NCBI GenBank assembly: GCA_902604715.1
Contig: CACLAD010000004.1
Location: 28,142 to 92,141 of the forward strand
Length of the DNA stretch: 64,000 nucleotides
Direction of reading: 5' to 3'
From: an uncultured Bacteroidota bacterium
GTDB taxonomy: Bacteria > Bacteroidota > Bacteroidia > Flavobacteriales > Flavobacteriaceae
Part shown: positions 63,909 to 64,000 of the stretch, piece after piece
How the letters are laid out: each line of letters starts with the position of its first letter
Numbering within the stretch: position 1 is the stretch's first letter
Notes under the pieces: model-generated
Told to the model about the DNA's origin: nothing
The model's database searches: none
The model's input: only the letters and a program-made list of their open reading frames with translations
Program-made: the position numbers and the translations under genes

Positions 63909-64000
63909 AACTTGTTTGTTCGTTGTTTATATTGTTTAATAAAATACTCTTTCTGTTTTTTTTATATGTTTTTTATATAGTTTTCATTTTTAGTTTAAAA

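Noticed and set aside
63909..64000. Possible promoter or gene start in the last 92 bases
   Set aside because: AT-rich with no recognisable element or frame.

Overview
This is a low-GC window from a marine-type member of Bacteroidota, most likely class Flavobacteriia. The reasons are a SusC/SusD pair, C-terminal type IX secretion (T9SS) sorting domains ending in a PNP...G.Y.L(K) pattern, divergent promoter-like TAnnTTTG elements, almost no Shine-Dalgarno signals, many TTG starts, and Flavobacteriia-style gene sets (DUF2911, VPS10-like BNR proteins, rbfA next to a LolC-like permease).

Region 1 (1-19.2 kb) is a polysaccharide utilisation locus. Reading leftward on the minus strand it holds susC, susD, a hairpin, a CBM-GH30 glycoside hydrolase, three S1 sulfatases in a row (one lipoprotein, two with signal peptides), a right-handed beta-helix carbohydrate-active protein, a small secreted CBM protein, and a large modular secreted protein that runs off the left edge. 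A divergent two-module carbohydrate-binding T9SS protein (17868) faces susC. The set fits uptake and desulfation of a sulfated algal polysaccharide. The exact glycan cannot be named from sequence alone, and no SusR/HTCS-type regulator lies inside the window.

Region 2 (19.2-31.1 kb) holds mixed housekeeping and transport genes: a GNAT acetyltransferase, a MATE exporter, queD, lpxH, a TonB-dependent receptor, a YadA-head/S74 surface protein (copy A), an MFS transporter, a RecB-like nuclease, OsmC, rsmI, tdk and alr. Two or three very small membrane proteins lie in this region and further on.

Region 3 (31.1-42.9 kb) contains the most unusual genes. accB, accC, a phytoene-desaturase-like oxidoreductase, an exported histidine phosphatase and a 1565-residue secreted protein form one tight minus-strand cluster. 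The big protein carries a phosphohistidine swivel domain followed by a PEP/pyruvate-binding ATP-grasp domain, which is the domain order of glucan, water dikinases, and then adhesion modules, a lamin-tail domain and a T9SS tail. Next comes an AT-rich 328-bp region with repeats phased at about 21 bp. It precedes a second YadA-head/S74 gene (copy B), which is nearly identical to copy A in its 3' part and in inverted orientation. Then follow rpmF, a DUF177 gene and pdxA.

Region 4 (42.9-64 kb) holds ribE, a DUF2911 protein, an amidohydrolase, a VPS10/BNR protein, two M1 peptidases, DoxX and YceI proteins around a perfect FNR-type palindrome, a tRNA with a CAU anticodon, a methylmalonyl-CoA epimerase gene, rbfA, a LolC-like permease, dusB, lepA, an amino acid permease fused to Usp domains, an MBL-fold hydrolase, rnpA, a double OmpA-domain protein, an ElaA-like acetyltransferase and rpiB.

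All calls come from reading motifs by eye; no database search was possible.
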